From Bacteroidaceae bacterium (GTDB lineage: Bacteria > Bacteroidota > Bacteroidia > Bacteroidales > Bacteroidaceae): DNA of 53,583 nt. Location: assembly GCA_017935785.1 (NCBI GenBank), contig JAGBGU010000027.1, positions 1 to 53,583 of the forward strand, read 5' to 3'. Position numbers and translations under genes: made by a program. The notes under the pieces were generated by a model. The model made no database searches. It had not been told where the DNA came from and saw only the letters and a list, made by a program, of their open reading frames with translations. Below are positions 26,379 through 35,834 of the stretch, piece after piece (within the stretch, counting starts at the first letter, position 1; each line of letters opens with the position of its first letter).

Positions 26379-26661
26379 TTAAAGGGTACAAGCAAGTGTT
26401 CTGAGAACCGTTTTCTAAAAAAAGTTGTTTTATCCTAAAGAATGTTAGAGATTTAGGATTGTTAGAAATTTTTAATTAAATTCGCATCGGAAAGTTAGGA
26501 TAGCACGCTTCCCCGCACGTCGGCATGACGGGGGAAACGCAAAACAGTCATCAACCACCGCCATGCCTGCCTACAGGAGCAGGGGAGTGAAATGCGGCAC
26601 ACCGAGAGAGTTCTTTGATTTGATTAAGGCCCGAAACCTTGGAAAGGGATCATTTCCTACG

Positions 26662-26942
26662 CTGAAAAAATGCTCCGCGAGGGGTCGCGAAGGCTTCCCA
26701 CGCTGAAAAAACGCTCCGCGAGGGGTCGCGAAGGACTTCCACGCTGAAAAAACGCTCCGCGAGGGGTCGCGAAGGATTCCCACGCTGAAAAAATGCTCCG
26801 CGAGGGGTCGCGAAGGCTTCCCACGCTGAAAAAACGCTCCGCGAGGGGTCGCGAAGGCTTCCTACGCTGAAAAAATGCTCCGCGAGGGGTCGCGAAGGCT
26901 TCCTACGCTGAAAAAACGCTCCGCGAGGGGTCGCGAAAGGTT
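26662..26942. repeat. Tandem array, seven 41-bp units
   Basis: Units start at 26662, 26703, 26744, 26785, 26826, 26867 and 26908, each 41 bp; the last is partial at its end. Each unit reads CTGAAAAAAYGCTCCGCGAG then GGGTCGCGAAGG and a variable linker. Within each unit, CGCGA, GGGG and TCGCG form a 5-bp stem with a GGGG loop. Variation is confined mainly to one C/T position and the linker. There are no unique spacers, so it is not CRISPR. The array ends about 30 bp before the DUF6261 gene. Confidence 0.95.
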
Positions 26943-26972
26943 TTGGCTGTAACTTTTTTAAAAAAACACGTG

Positions 26973-27860
26973 ATGAGAAATTTGATAAAAGTAAAAAATC
27001 CGGGATTGACCAAGTTGAACAACCGCGAGTATCTGAACCTCATGACCCGTACCGGGGGGTGGATTGACACCATTGGCTTTGCTGCCTTGGGCATAGAGGA
27101 GGAAGCGATGACGCGTTATAACCAGCTGCTCGAAATGCTGGGCAATCTGGTGGCTCACTCGTATGCCCAGGCCGAAACGCCCGAGATGGCAGAACTGGAG
27201 AAACAACGCGACGCTCTGGGGCTGTACATCATCGACAACGTGCGCAACGCACAGAATGTGACCATTGCCAATGTTGCCGCAGCTGCCCGTGCTCTATGGC
27301 CGGACCTCAAACCCTATGAGAAGTTCTATTCTTTGCCCAACCAGCAGGAGACAATGATGCTGGACGGCATGACAAGAGACCTGAAGAGCGAAAAGAACGC
27401 CCCTTATGTGGCCACACTTGGGCTGACAAGCTTTGTGGATGAACTGGAAGCGCTGAATAACCGTTATGAGCAGCTTACCACGCAGCGTACCAGCCAGCGT
27501 AATGCAGAGAAGATGCCCGACGGCGATACAGTGCGCAAGGAAATGGACCAGTTGTATGACTACATCACCACCGTGGCCTTCTGCGAAAGCGTGGCAAAGC
27601 CCACCGATGCCACTGCCCGCTTCATCTCCGAACTGAATGCCGTAATCGATGAAATCAACGCCCTGTACAACCAACGAATGGGCCTGACCAAGAAAACTGA
27701 CGAGGAAACGCCTCTGCCGCCGGCAACGGACAGCGGCACCACCACTCCCACCGAGCCGGAGACTCCCGGCACGGGCGGCGATGACAGCGGCGGAACCGAC
27801 CCCACTCCCACGCCCGACACGGGCGGTGACGATGACGACGACGGCGGACTGGCCGGATAA
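26973..27860 (+). CDS. DUF6261 family protein with an acidic GGLAG tail
   Basis: A 295-residue protein with no signal sequence, starting MRNLIKVKNPGLTKLNNREYLNLMTRTGGWIDTIG. Most of it is predicted helical. The opening (LTKLNNREYLNLM) and length match the DUF6261 family of Bacteroidales, whose function is unknown. From about residue 238 it becomes Pro/Thr/Gly/Asp-rich and ends PDTGGDDDDDGGLAG. A very similar tail closes the HU-type protein at 43401-43928. I chose the ATG at 26973; an upstream TTG at 26943 would start at the edge of the 41-bp repeat array. A strong terminator follows. Confidence 0.8.
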   Translation: MRNLIKVKNPGLTKLNNREYLNLMTRTGGWIDTIGFAALGIEEEAMTRYNQLLEMLGNLVAHSYAQAETPEMAELEKQRDALGLYIIDNVRNAQNVTIANVAAAARALWPDLKPYEKFYSLPNQQETMMLDGMTRDLKSEKNAPYVATLGLTSFVDELEALNNRYEQLTTQRTSQRNAEKMPDGDTVRKEMDQLYDYITTVAFCESVAKPTDATARFISELNAVIDEINALYNQRMGLTKKTDEETPLPPATDSGTTTPTEPETPGTGGDDSGGTDPTPTPDTGGDDDDDGGLAG

Positions 27861-27894
27861 GCTCCGGGCTTTTCCGCTCACCCTCTGATACAGA

Positions 27895-27928
27895 GAGCCT
27901 CCCCACAACCAAATGGGGAGGCTCTTTT
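27895..27928 (+). terminator. Terminator of the DUF6261 gene
   Basis: GAGCCTCCCCA pairs perfectly with TGGGGAGGCTC over an 8-nt loop, followed by TTTTCTC. Confidence 0.9.
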
Positions 27929-28059
27929 CTCACCCCCGTCCTCTTCTCGACTTGGGGAAGACTCACCCGCAGCGTACCCTGGAGGGTGGAATGCCGTCAG
28001 ATGTGGACCGGATAACAAATTTTAACACACGTTATGCCCGCCATATCGGATAAAAAACA

Positions 28060-28067
28060 TATTTTTG
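28060..28067 (+). promoter_or_regulatory. Promoter -7 element of the LRR gene
   Basis: TATTTTTG matches TAnnTTTG, 29 bp before the ATG. No clear -33 TTTG is seen. Confidence 0.5.
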
Positions 28068-28096
28068 CAGTGTTAACAATTTAAAACGCTTAGATT

Positions 28097-29794
28097 ATGA
28101 AAAGGATGAGAATCAGAACATGGTTGGCGGCAATGCTCATGTTGCTCTGCAACTGCGCGGTTTATGCTTATGACTTTTATTCGGAAGGCATCTTCTACGT
28201 AATCACATCCGAAACGGAAAAAACGGTTGCCATTACCAATGGAAAATGGGGAGGTTTTACGTATGAAGGTCCGGTCGTAATTCCCGAAACCGTTTACTAC
28301 GACAATGTTACCTATACGGTTACGAGTGTCATGGACAATGCGTTCGCAGGATGCAACATCACATCGGTGAAGTTCCCCAAAAGCCTCAACTACATCGGTA
28401 AGTACGCATTCAAGGGCTGCAACGCCCTGACCACGTTTGCCATTCCGGATGGCATTACGAGCATAAAGGAAGGAACCTTTGAGGGATGCGAGAATCTTGT
28501 TTCCCTCAAGATACCCAACAGCGTGACGACCATCGGGAAGTCGGCATTTGCACTTTGCAAAAGCCTTTCCACAATAGAATTTCCCAACAGTGTGACAAGT
28601 ATAGGAGATTACGTATTTTATGAATGTGAAAAGCTGACTTCTGTTAAATTCTCGGATGCGATGACCCACACCGGGAACTACACGTTCTGTGGCTGCAAGG
28701 GGCTTGCGTCGTTTGAGATTCCCGAGCACATCACCAGTATCGGGGCGGGAGTGTTCAGCTATTGCCACTCCCTTTCTTCGGTTCGTCTGTCCAATGGTCT
28801 GAAAAGCATTGGGGACAATGCGTTCTACGATTGTCTCGCACTCACCTCCATTGAAATTCCCAACAGCGTGACAAGTATAGGGCAGATGGCGTTTTCCAGA
28901 TGTATGGAATTGAACGAGATCATTGTGGCAAAGGACAATCCCGTATATGACTCCAGAGAAGGCTGCAATGCTGTAATAGAAACCAAAACAAACACATTGG
29001 TGGCGGGATGCGGAAACTCCTTCATCCCCAACAGCGTGACCGCAATCGGCAGAATGGCATTCCATGGATGCGGCACGCTTTCCGAAATTGAAATTCCCAA
29101 CAGTGTGACGGCAATTGGGGATAACGCATTCGATGGTTGTTACGAACTATCCTCTATCGAAATACCCGGCAGTGTTAAGAAACTGGGGAAAAGAGCTTTT
29201 TATAGTTGCGTTGGCTTGGCATCAGTCTCTATAGAAGATGGCATAATAGTTCTTGAAGATGATGTGTTTTGGAATTGCGGACGGCTATCCTCCATCAGCC
29301 TGCCCAGTAGCGTGAGAAGGATTGGGAAAGGTGCATTTTACTATTGTCAGGGACTCACCTCGATAAATATCCCAGACGGGGTAACGGAAATCGGGGAAGA
29401 AGCCTTTGCGTATTGCCAAGAGTTGGCTTCACTTGAACTTCCCCATAGCATGGACAGCATAAAATATCGGGCATTCCTTTATTGTTCCAAACTGGGGACA
29501 ATCGTGTGCCACGCCACGGAACCACCCGTATGCGGCGTGCAGGTTTTTGAACAGGTAGACTGTCTGAACTGCAAACTGATCATACCCGACGGCAGTTTGG
29601 ATGCATATATGAATGCATACGAATGGAAAAGGTTCTACACCTCTGACGGCATAGAAGGACTCACGGAAGAGAGTGTGGTAAACGTCTATAACCTGCAGGG
29701 AATTATGTTGAGGAAGCAAGTACGCATGAAAGACCTGTACGGCAATCTTCCCAAAGGCACCTACATCGTAAACGGAAGAAAAATAGTTTTCTAA
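28097..29794 (+). CDS. BspA-like leucine-rich repeat surface protein
   Basis: A 565-residue exported protein with signal MKRMRIRTWLAAMLMLLCNCAVYA. From about residue 50 to 490 it consists of roughly 23-residue BspA/LRR_5 repeats of the form LTSIEIPNSVTSIGQMAFSRC. These build a solenoid that in related proteins binds host matrix proteins. Near residue 275 one repeat is interrupted by VAKDNPVYDSREGCNAVIETKT, a common insert in this family. The C terminus (VNVYNLQGIMLRKQ ... KGTYIVNGRKIVF) resembles a short type IX sorting tail. It is followed by a GLUG lipoprotein 49 bp downstream. Confidence 0.9.
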   Translation: MKRMRIRTWLAAMLMLLCNCAVYAYDFYSEGIFYVITSETEKTVAITNGKWGGFTYEGPVVIPETVYYDNVTYTVTSVMDNAFAGCNITSVKFPKSLNYIGKYAFKGCNALTTFAIPDGITSIKEGTFEGCENLVSLKIPNSVTTIGKSAFALCKSLSTIEFPNSVTSIGDYVFYECEKLTSVKFSDAMTHTGNYTFCGCKGLASFEIPEHITSIGAGVFSYCHSLSSVRLSNGLKSIGDNAFYDCLALTSIEIPNSVTSIGQMAFSRCMELNEIIVAKDNPVYDSREGCNAVIETKTNTLVAGCGNSFIPNSVTAIGRMAFHGCGTLSEIEIPNSVTAIGDNAFDGCYELSSIEIPGSVKKLGKRAFYSCVGLASVSIEDGIIVLEDDVFWNCGRLSSISLPSSVRRIGKGAFYYCQGLTSINIPDGVTEIGEEAFAYCQELASLELPHSMDSIKYRAFLYCSKLGTIVCHATEPPVCGVQVFEQVDCLNCKLIIPDGSLDAYMNAYEWKRFYTSDGIEGLTEESVVNVYNLQGIMLRKQVRMKDLYGNLPKGTYIVNGRKIVF

Positions 29795-29843
29795 TATACA
29801 GAGCGAGAACAAAGGAGTATCACCACGTTTAACAGTTTTAGAC

Positions 29844-31076
29844 ATGAAAAAGAATATTCTATCCATCCCGGTTTCATATATCTGTTTCCTTGTGTTGACC
29901 TTGGGCCTTACGGCGTGTGAAAAGGAAGTCATTCCCCCAAACAACAATACGGAAGAGCCAGATTCCCCTTCAGACCCCCCGAAACAAGAAGAAGAAAAGT
30001 ATGAACCGGAAGTTTCCACGGACGACTATGAAATCGTATATGATACGCAAGACGGCAAGAAAGCCATAGGTTATCGTGTGTTCACCGCCGAAGGTATGTT
30101 GAAATGGCTGTATGCAACATCGGTTGAAGACCCGAATACGCCAGAAACGGACGGACCTAACAAAAACTTGGGACTTGAACTGATGAAAGACATCAACATG
30201 CCCGACCAGACCATTGTTGAAGACACGAAGAAAAGGTCTTTCCGCTTTGCCGCTCCGGTCTCCTATGATAAGTATGGTTATCCGACCAATAGCAATTGGA
30301 AAATGCAATGGAATTTTTCCGGCACAATAGAAGGAAACGGCTACAACATTTCCGGATTCAGGATGTTCAACGATGGAGGGGGTGGTCTTGTTGCCTCTTT
30401 GGATAGTGCGGGAGTTGTGAGAAACCTTACAATCTGCGATGCTAAAGTCAGAGCCTTTTGGGGTGTTGGTTTTATTGCCGGCACAAGCAACGGGCTGATT
30501 GAAAACTGCCATGTGAGGGAAGACTGCAAGCTGGCAATACTCACGAACAATGAATACGAAGGAGGCATTGTAGGGAAAAACTATGGAACCATTATCGGTT
30601 GTACCAATGCATACCATTATTTGCACGGAAAAATAAACCATTATAAAGGAGGTATTGCAGGCCTTAATGACGGTACCATTATCGGCTGCATCAATTATGG
30701 TACAATCAAGGGACACTACAGGATTGGAGGTATCACCGGCAATAACACAGGCTCTGTCATTGCCTGTGGAAACACAGCTGAAGTAAGTGGAGTTGCCTAT
30801 GCCGGTGGTATTGTTGGTTTTAACGAAGCATCTACAGACGTGGTTGGTTCGTGGACTGCATACATATACAATAGTGGCCAACCATACAACGAACAAACCG
30901 GATTCGGGAGGAATGATAATTCCAGCCATTGTGAAGCCATATTTGTTGGAAACAGCATGGATATAAATGAGAAGATTCCGGAGATGAACGCCGCCTTAAA
31001 AGTTTATAATTGGGAATGGGTCATTGCTGAAAATCCAGAAGTGGATTACCCGACACTCAGACAAATCAAAGAGTGA
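29844..31076 (+). CDS. GLUG-motif lipoprotein
   Basis: A 410-residue lipoprotein: MKKNILSIPVSYICFLVLTLGLTAC has the LTAC lipobox (Cys25), followed by a Pro/Glu/Asp-rich spacer. From about residue 165 it has beta-helix repeats with the GLUG pattern: GLIENCHVREDCKL, EGGIVGKNYGTIIGCTN, GGIAGLNDGTIIGCINYG, GGITGNNTGSVIACGN and AGGIVGFNEAS. GLUG repeats are found in secreted adhesins and proteases. It probably sits on the cell surface with the preceding LRR protein, and the two may share a transcript. Confidence 0.88.
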   Translation: MKKNILSIPVSYICFLVLTLGLTACEKEVIPPNNNTEEPDSPSDPPKQEEEKYEPEVSTDDYEIVYDTQDGKKAIGYRVFTAEGMLKWLYATSVEDPNTPETDGPNKNLGLELMKDINMPDQTIVEDTKKRSFRFAAPVSYDKYGYPTNSNWKMQWNFSGTIEGNGYNISGFRMFNDGGGGLVASLDSAGVVRNLTICDAKVRAFWGVGFIAGTSNGLIENCHVREDCKLAILTNNEYEGGIVGKNYGTIIGCTNAYHYLHGKINHYKGGIAGLNDGTIIGCINYGTIKGHYRIGGITGNNTGSVIACGNTAEVSGVAYAGGIVGFNEASTDVVGSWTAYIYNSGQPYNEQTGFGRNDNSSHCEAIFVGNSMDINEKIPEMNAALKVYNWEWVIAENPEVDYPTLRQIKE

Positions 31077-31125
31077 TTTTGGATCTTCACAAGAGAACTG
31101 GAAGGTATATTGTGGAAATACGAAA

Positions 31126-31157
31126 GGAGGGTGTGCACATTTGACACACCCTCCTTT
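31126..31157. terminator. Convergent terminator
   Basis: GGAGGGTGTG pairs perfectly with CACACCCTCC over a 9-nt loop. Short T-runs follow on both strands, so it can serve both the GLUG gene (plus) and the glutaminase-like gene (minus). Confidence 0.75.
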
Positions 31158-31186
31158 GCTATATATCCTTAATCTATATGGGACGG

Positions 31187-33721
31187 TTACTTCTTCTGCT
31201 GGGCTGCCAGCTTGTCGGCAAATACCTTCATCCAGTAGCCACCGATAACGCTGCGGGCCTTGAAGCCTACCATCTTTCCGGTCTTGGTGTCGCTCCAGTC
31301 GCTGATGGGCACGCGGCTTTCGGTCTCGTTGATGTAGTTGTACACGGGAATGACGAACTTGCGGAAGGTGTCGTCGTCGGGCGACATGGCGGCGGTCCAC
31401 ATGATCCAGTCGCTCTTGGTGTAGTCGCGGCGGCAGTCGAGGGGCAGTCCGTACTTGTTCTGCTTGGTCAGGTAATAGCTGATTTCGCGCTTGTAGACAT
31501 CGTCAGAGAACAGGCCGAGGTTCCACAGCTTGTCCCAGATCATGTTGTACTTCTGGCTCCAGGTGTTTTCGCGGTCGAAGGCCAGGCGGTAGTGGTCGCC
31601 CTCCAGTGCCATCTCTTCCCACTTCTTTGCCATTTGGCGTGCGGTGGCCAGATACTTGTCGGCGGTGGCGGCGTCGCCCTTCAGGCGTGCCATTTCGGCA
31701 TATCCTGCCACGCCGCAGATGGCCTTCAGGGAGAGGTTGCAGTTGTGCGCCCAGTGTCCGGCAAAGTCGTCGGTGCAGAGCTGGTTCTCGGGGTCCTGTC
31801 CGTTCTCAACCAGATAGTCGGCCCAGGTGGTGATGATGTCCCAGTACTTGTCCACATAGGCGGTGTTGCCGTCCAGCTTGCAGAGCATGGCGGCCAGGGT
31901 GAGCATGTTGCCGGCCTCTTCCAGGGGCATGTCGCCGCTGTAGCGCTGTCCGTTGGCAATGGGGTAGGTGCCCAGGTCGTGCGCGGCGAAGGGCTTGGTC
32001 CAGCGTCCGCTGTAGCTGTAGTCGAAGATGCTGGTCATCATGGCCTTCTGCAGTTCGGGGTTGTAGGCCAGGAACAGGGGGGCTTCGGGATAGGTGAGGT
32101 CTACGGTGTTCACGCAACCGTTGGAGTTGTTCTCCTTGCTGAACCAAAGCAGGTTGCCGTCCTTGTCCTCGAAGAGTTTGTGTGCGGCCATCATGTGGCG
32201 GTAAGACGCGCTCAGGATTTCGGCATATTCCTTGCCGCCGGAAGCCATTCCGTCGTCGTAGATCATCTTGTCGAAGGCGCGGCAGCGCTCCATAATGCTG
32301 GCATACTGGTCCTGCAGTTTCTTGAAGGCCTGGAAGATGGTTACCTTTCCGCCGTGAGCCCAATAGCCCTTGTAGCGGTGGTACATGTATTCGATGTCCT
32401 GAATCTCGTCGTATCCCAGCATGGTGAAGCTTGATGCGTTGTCCACGGAGCCGAAGTTGTGCATATAGGCCAGTGTGGGCTTGGGGCCGGGTGCGCCGTT
32501 GGTCACGCACTTGTCTGCCATGGGCGCCAGGGTTCCGTTCTTCATGAACGCGCCTTCCACGACGGCGGTCAGGCCAAGGGTGACCTCGCCGTTGACGGCG
32601 GGCATGTAGAAGTAGCCCCAGTCAATGCAGATGCCGTCTCCGCTCTTGGCCAGGATGGGCTGGTCGATGGTGCCGGTGCGCACATAGCTGATGCCCTCCT
32701 CGGTGCCCGGTGTGGAGATGGTGGGCTGGCTTTCCTTGTTCACGCCCATGAGCTGATTGGCGCCCAGATAGAACTGCACGTCGTGCTTCTGTCCGTCTGT
32801 GCTGCGCACCTGATAGGAGATGTAGTTGATGGGGGTGGAGATGAGGTCGTAGTCGTCAATGAGCATGGGGGCGGTGAAGACAACGTCCAGTTCCACGGGA
32901 CCGCATTCAAATGTGTAGTAGGTGTTGGTGGCCAGTACGTCCACGCTCTTCTGTACGGCTGTTTCGGGCTCCGCTGTTTCGGTGCGCATCTTATAGAACA
33001 GTCCGAAGTCGGCGTATGCTCCGCCGGTGGTGTTGTGGCAGTGGGCCGCAATGATGTTCTTGCCTTCGTGGAAGAGCTTCTTCATATCCTCGTTTACGGG
33101 CAGGAGTACGTTGTCTACCCACGTCTCGCCGGTGGTGGCCACCTGTGTGCCGTTTACATAGAGCTTGAACACATCGTCGTGAGAATACTTCAGGACGAGT
33201 TCTTCCTTCAGCTGGTCGGCGGTGAGCTCCACTTCGCGACGGATATAGATGTCGCTTCCTTCCTGGCTCCATTTGTTGCTGATGAAGGACAGGTCGGGCG
33301 AACCCCAGGCTGCCTTCTGCTCGGCCCATGCGGTGGCGTCGAAGGTCTCGCTCTGCCAGCCGTCTTTCTGTACCTCGTAGCTTACGCGTCCGTTCCAGCG
33401 TTCCTGGTCGGCCATGGGGGCGATGGGCATGAGGTCGTAGCTCTGTGTGCCCATGAAGCGGTAGGTCTTTCCGTCAACGCGGAGCAGTCCCAACAGGGGC
33501 TTGCTGTCGTCGGTCCAGTGCTTGGTGGGGCCGTCGGTCAGCTTGTCATAGGGCGACCAGATGGAGAAGTAGGGGTCGTTCACCACTAAGGGCACAGAGG
33601 GCAGGCGCAGATCTGTGGGGGCGTAGGGGGTAAACAGGTCGGTTGCAGGTTGTTGGTCCTGCTGGCAGCTTGCGAGGGCGATGGTGACCGCCATACACGC
33701 GTAAATCTGTTTCATTTTCAT
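31187..33721 (-). CDS. Glutaminase A family lipoprotein (DUF4965/DUF1793-type)
   Basis: An 844-residue lipoprotein; MKMKQIYACMAVTIALASC has the LASC lipobox. The N-terminal region (LRLPSVPLVVNDPYFSIWSPYDKLTDGPTKHWT) is the hallmark of the DUF4964/DUF5127 start of the GtaA family. The C-terminal half (GNLLWFSKENNSNGCVNTVDLTYPEAPLFL, then FAAHDLGTYP and the (alpha/alpha) barrel end) matches the DUF4965 and DUF1793 parts. Fungal members are glutaminases; in gut Bacteroidales the substrate is not established, and a sugar-related role is possible. It is transcribed towards the GLUG gene and starts 31 bp after the lpxB stop. Confidence 0.88.
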   Translation of the reverse strand: MKMKQIYACMAVTIALASCQQDQQPATDLFTPYAPTDLRLPSVPLVVNDPYFSIWSPYDKLTDGPTKHWTDDSKPLLGLLRVDGKTYRFMGTQSYDLMPIAPMADQERWNGRVSYEVQKDGWQSETFDATAWAEQKAAWGSPDLSFISNKWSQEGSDIYIRREVELTADQLKEELVLKYSHDDVFKLYVNGTQVATTGETWVDNVLLPVNEDMKKLFHEGKNIIAAHCHNTTGGAYADFGLFYKMRTETAEPETAVQKSVDVLATNTYYTFECGPVELDVVFTAPMLIDDYDLISTPINYISYQVRSTDGQKHDVQFYLGANQLMGVNKESQPTISTPGTEEGISYVRTGTIDQPILAKSGDGICIDWGYFYMPAVNGEVTLGLTAVVEGAFMKNGTLAPMADKCVTNGAPGPKPTLAYMHNFGSVDNASSFTMLGYDEIQDIEYMYHRYKGYWAHGGKVTIFQAFKKLQDQYASIMERCRAFDKMIYDDGMASGGKEYAEILSASYRHMMAAHKLFEDKDGNLLWFSKENNSNGCVNTVDLTYPEAPLFLAYNPELQKAMMTSIFDYSYSGRWTKPFAAHDLGTYPIANGQRYSGDMPLEEAGNMLTLAAMLCKLDGNTAYVDKYWDIITTWADYLVENGQDPENQLCTDDFAGHWAHNCNLSLKAICGVAGYAEMARLKGDAATADKYLATARQMAKKWEEMALEGDHYRLAFDRENTWSQKYNMIWDKLWNLGLFSDDVYKREISYYLTKQNKYGLPLDCRRDYTKSDWIMWTAAMSPDDDTFRKFVIPVYNYINETESRVPISDWSDTKTGKMVGFKARSVIGGYWMKVFADKLAAQQKK

Positions 33722-33752
33722 GATTGGTGTAAATTATGTTGGTGATTAAAGA

Positions 33753-34904
33753 TTATTTCCGGAGTCTTTGCTGCAGGTACTCTGTCATGAGCCTTGCCGC
33801 CTTCTGTGGAGCGCCTGGCTCGCCCAGTTTTTGTGCCACGTCTTCGTAGTCCTGCAGTTGGCGCTTGCGTGCGGATCCGCCGGGAAGGATGCTTATCAGA
33901 TGGCCTTGCAGGTTTGTGGGCGTCATGTCCGCCGCAACCAGTTCGGGCACCACCTCGCGCGCGGCGACAAGGTTGACCAATGAGATGTAAGGCACCTTGA
34001 GCAGGAGCTTCTTGCCCAGGTTGGCCAGCCAGCCGGCCTTCATGTTGTAGCATACAATCTGCGGCACACGGAAAAGGGCGGTCTCCAGCGTGGCGGTTCC
34101 GCTGGTAACCAGTGCGGCAAGGCTGTGCTGCAGAATGCGGTAGGTCTGCCCTCTGAGCAGCGTGGCGGGGTTGTCGCCCAGGCATTCGCGGTAGAACTCG
34201 TCTTCTATGCCGGGCGCGGCGGCTATTACCATCTGGTAGTCGTTGTTCCATGTGCCGGCCACCTCGGCCATCATGCGCAGATTGCCCTTGATTTCCTGCT
34301 TTCGGCTTCCGGCCAGCAGGGCTATGACGGGGCGTGCATCCAGATTGTTGTCTGCGCAGAACTTCTCAAAGTCGGGGCGGTGGGTCTGTTTGTATGCGTA
34401 CACCTCGTCCACGGTGGGGTTTCCTACATAATGTATGGGGTAACGGTGTTTCTTTTCAAAGAAGTCCACCTCGAAGGGCAGTATGCTGTACAGCTGGTCC
34501 ACATTGCGCCGGATATCGCGGATCCGGTACTCCTTCCATGCCCATATCTTGGGTGAGATATAGTAGAATACGGGAATGTCTGTGTGGCGCTTTACGTAAC
34601 TGGCTATCTGAAGGTTGAATCCGGGGTAGTCTACCAGAATGACCGCATCGGGCTTCCAGTTGAGGATGTCGCGCTTGCAGTCGGCCATTCCGCGCAGAAT
34701 GGTCCGGGCGTGCATCAGTACGGGCAGGAATCCCATGTAGGCCAGGTTGCGGTAATGGCATACCAGCGTGCCGCCCACGGCCTGCATCATGTCGCCTCCG
34801 TAAAACCGGAATTCGGCTTGGCTGTCAGCAGTCTTCAGCGCGGACATCAGATGGCTGGCGTGAAGGTCGCCGCTGGCTTCTCCTACAATGAGGTAATATT
34901 TCAT
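33753..34904 (-). CDS. lpxB: Lipid-A-disaccharide synthase
   Basis: LpxB joins UDP-diacylglucosamine and lipid X to form the lipid A disaccharide at the inner membrane. The 383-residue GT19 protein starts MKYYLIVGEASGDLHASHLM, with the conserved GEASGD. It has the family blocks MGFLPVL, YISPKIWAWKEYRI, LPFEVDFF and ALLAGSRKQEI. Its start overlaps the surE stop by 4 bp (34901-34904, ATGA). Usual length. Confidence 0.96.
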   Translation of the reverse strand: MKYYLIVGEASGDLHASHLMSALKTADSQAEFRFYGGDMMQAVGGTLVCHYRNLAYMGFLPVLMHARTILRGMADCKRDILNWKPDAVILVDYPGFNLQIASYVKRHTDIPVFYYISPKIWAWKEYRIRDIRRNVDQLYSILPFEVDFFEKKHRYPIHYVGNPTVDEVYAYKQTHRPDFEKFCADNNLDARPVIALLAGSRKQEIKGNLRMMAEVAGTWNNDYQMVIAAAPGIEDEFYRECLGDNPATLLRGQTYRILQHSLAALVTSGTATLETALFRVPQIVCYNMKAGWLANLGKKLLLKVPYISLVNLVAAREVVPELVAADMTPTNLQGHLISILPGGSARKRQLQDYEDVAQKLGEPGAPQKAARLMTEYLQQRLRK

Positions 34905-35656
34905 GATTCCAATTCTTTTAGCAAGGGGATTGTGGGATAGTGCGTCATGTCGAGCTTAAGGGGCGTAACGGCGGCCATGCCATGGCAGAGGACCCAGTCG
35001 TCTGTGTCGTCGGCCTCGGGTTCCAGATTGACGTAATGTCCGGTAAGGCGGAATGTGTCCGCATCACCGGCCCCGATCCATTCTTCAACCCAGTTTCCTC
35101 TTGCCAATCGGCAAACGCGCACGCCGCGGAGCTTTTCCACTATCGGAAAGTTTACGTTCAGGCATACGTCCCGAGGAAAATCTTTTTTCATCGCGAGGGA
35201 GGCAATATCGAGTATGGTCTGCTCATAGGGCGAAAAGTCGCAGTCGGGGGCGGTTGACCTGACGCTGAACCCAATGGCGGGCACCTCCTTCATGCAAGCC
35301 TCGAACACGGCTCCCAACGTGCCGCTGTAGTGTACGCTGACAGACGAGTTGTCTCCGTGGTTTATGCCGCTTACCATCAGGCTGGGCTTACGGTCGAGTA
35401 TTTTCTCGAGCGCCAGCTTGACGCAGTCTGAGGGCGTGCCCGAACACGAATACACCTGAAGGCCCGGCTCTCCGGATACATGGTTCAGACGTACCGTTCC
35501 GTGGGTGGTAATGGCACAGGAATATCCGCTGCGGGCGCTGTCGGGCGCCACAACTACTACCTGGCCCAGCCGGCGCATGAGCCGGGTAAGCACCTTGATG
35601 CCGGGGGCATCCACTCCGTCGTCGTTGGCTATGAGTATGAGGGGCTTGTCTGACAT
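34901..35656 (-). CDS. surE: 5'/3'-nucleotidase SurE
   Basis: SurE dephosphorylates nucleoside monophosphates, with a divalent metal. The 251-residue protein begins MSDKPLILIANDDGVDAPG; the NDDG aspartates bind the metal. It also has APDSARSGYS and the GINHGDNSS block. The ATG at 35656 was chosen because an upstream in-frame ATG would add 32 hydrophobic residues absent from the family. It is the first gene of a two-gene run with lpxB and is divergent from parA. Confidence 0.95.
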   Translation of the reverse strand: MSDKPLILIANDDGVDAPGIKVLTRLMRRLGQVVVVAPDSARSGYSCAITTHGTVRLNHVSGEPGLQVYSCSGTPSDCVKLALEKILDRKPSLMVSGINHGDNSSVSVHYSGTLGAVFEACMKEVPAIGFSVRSTAPDCDFSPYEQTILDIASLAMKKDFPRDVCLNVNFPIVEKLRGVRVCRLARGNWVEEWIGAGDADTFRLTGHYVNLEPEADDTDDWVLCHGMAAVTPLKLDMTHYPTIPLLKELES

Positions 35657-35774
35657 GATTGCCGTATCCTTAAAAACTAAAAACATTGTTAAGCAGTGCA
35701 AATATATGTAAAATGCCGCAAAAACAGGCATAAATAGCAAAAAAACTTTCATTCAAGTGGCTTAATGAACCGCT

Positions 35775-35804
35775 GTTATCAACAAAGTGAGCCAGTTATC
35801 AACA
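35775..35804. repeat. Two direct GTTATCAACA boxes between surE and parA
   Basis: GTTATCAACA occurs at 35775-35784 and 35795-35804, 20 bp apart on the same strand. It differs by one base from the DnaA box TTATCCACA. The boxes lie upstream of the parA promoter in AT-rich DNA. Confidence 0.6.
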
Positions 35805-35834
35805 CTTTTAGCAATCTTAGAGGGAAAAAACGGC

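Larger units (their letters stand above)
26019..26661. other. Gene-free, repeat-rich stretch
   Basis: No convincing gene is present. The part nearest the sigma gene has homopolymers: 11 T at 26092-26102, then runs of 6 G, 7 T and 7 G up to 26129. Copies of a TATATAACAAAACACGA motif follow, together with two double-hairpin elements (26167-26265 and 26313-26378). An imperfect stem-loop, TTCCCCG... CGGGGGAA, lies at about 26510-26536. The open minus-strand frames here come from the 41-bp repeats next to it. Confidence 0.6.

Noticed and set aside
26662..26942. The 41-bp array as a CRISPR
   Set aside because: There are no unique spacers: consecutive units abut and differ only at a few bases, and no cas genes are nearby.
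26571..27094. Minus-strand peptides encoded by the 41-bp repeats (FATPRGAFFQRGK type)
   Set aside because: The unit is not a multiple of three, so frames shift between units and stops break them. No start signals were seen.
31178..32434. Long plus-strand open frame (418 codons) opposite the glutaminase A family gene
   Set aside because: It is the antisense shadow of a gene with clear lipobox and family motifs. Its composition (Val/Gly/His-rich) follows from codon bias of the real gene.
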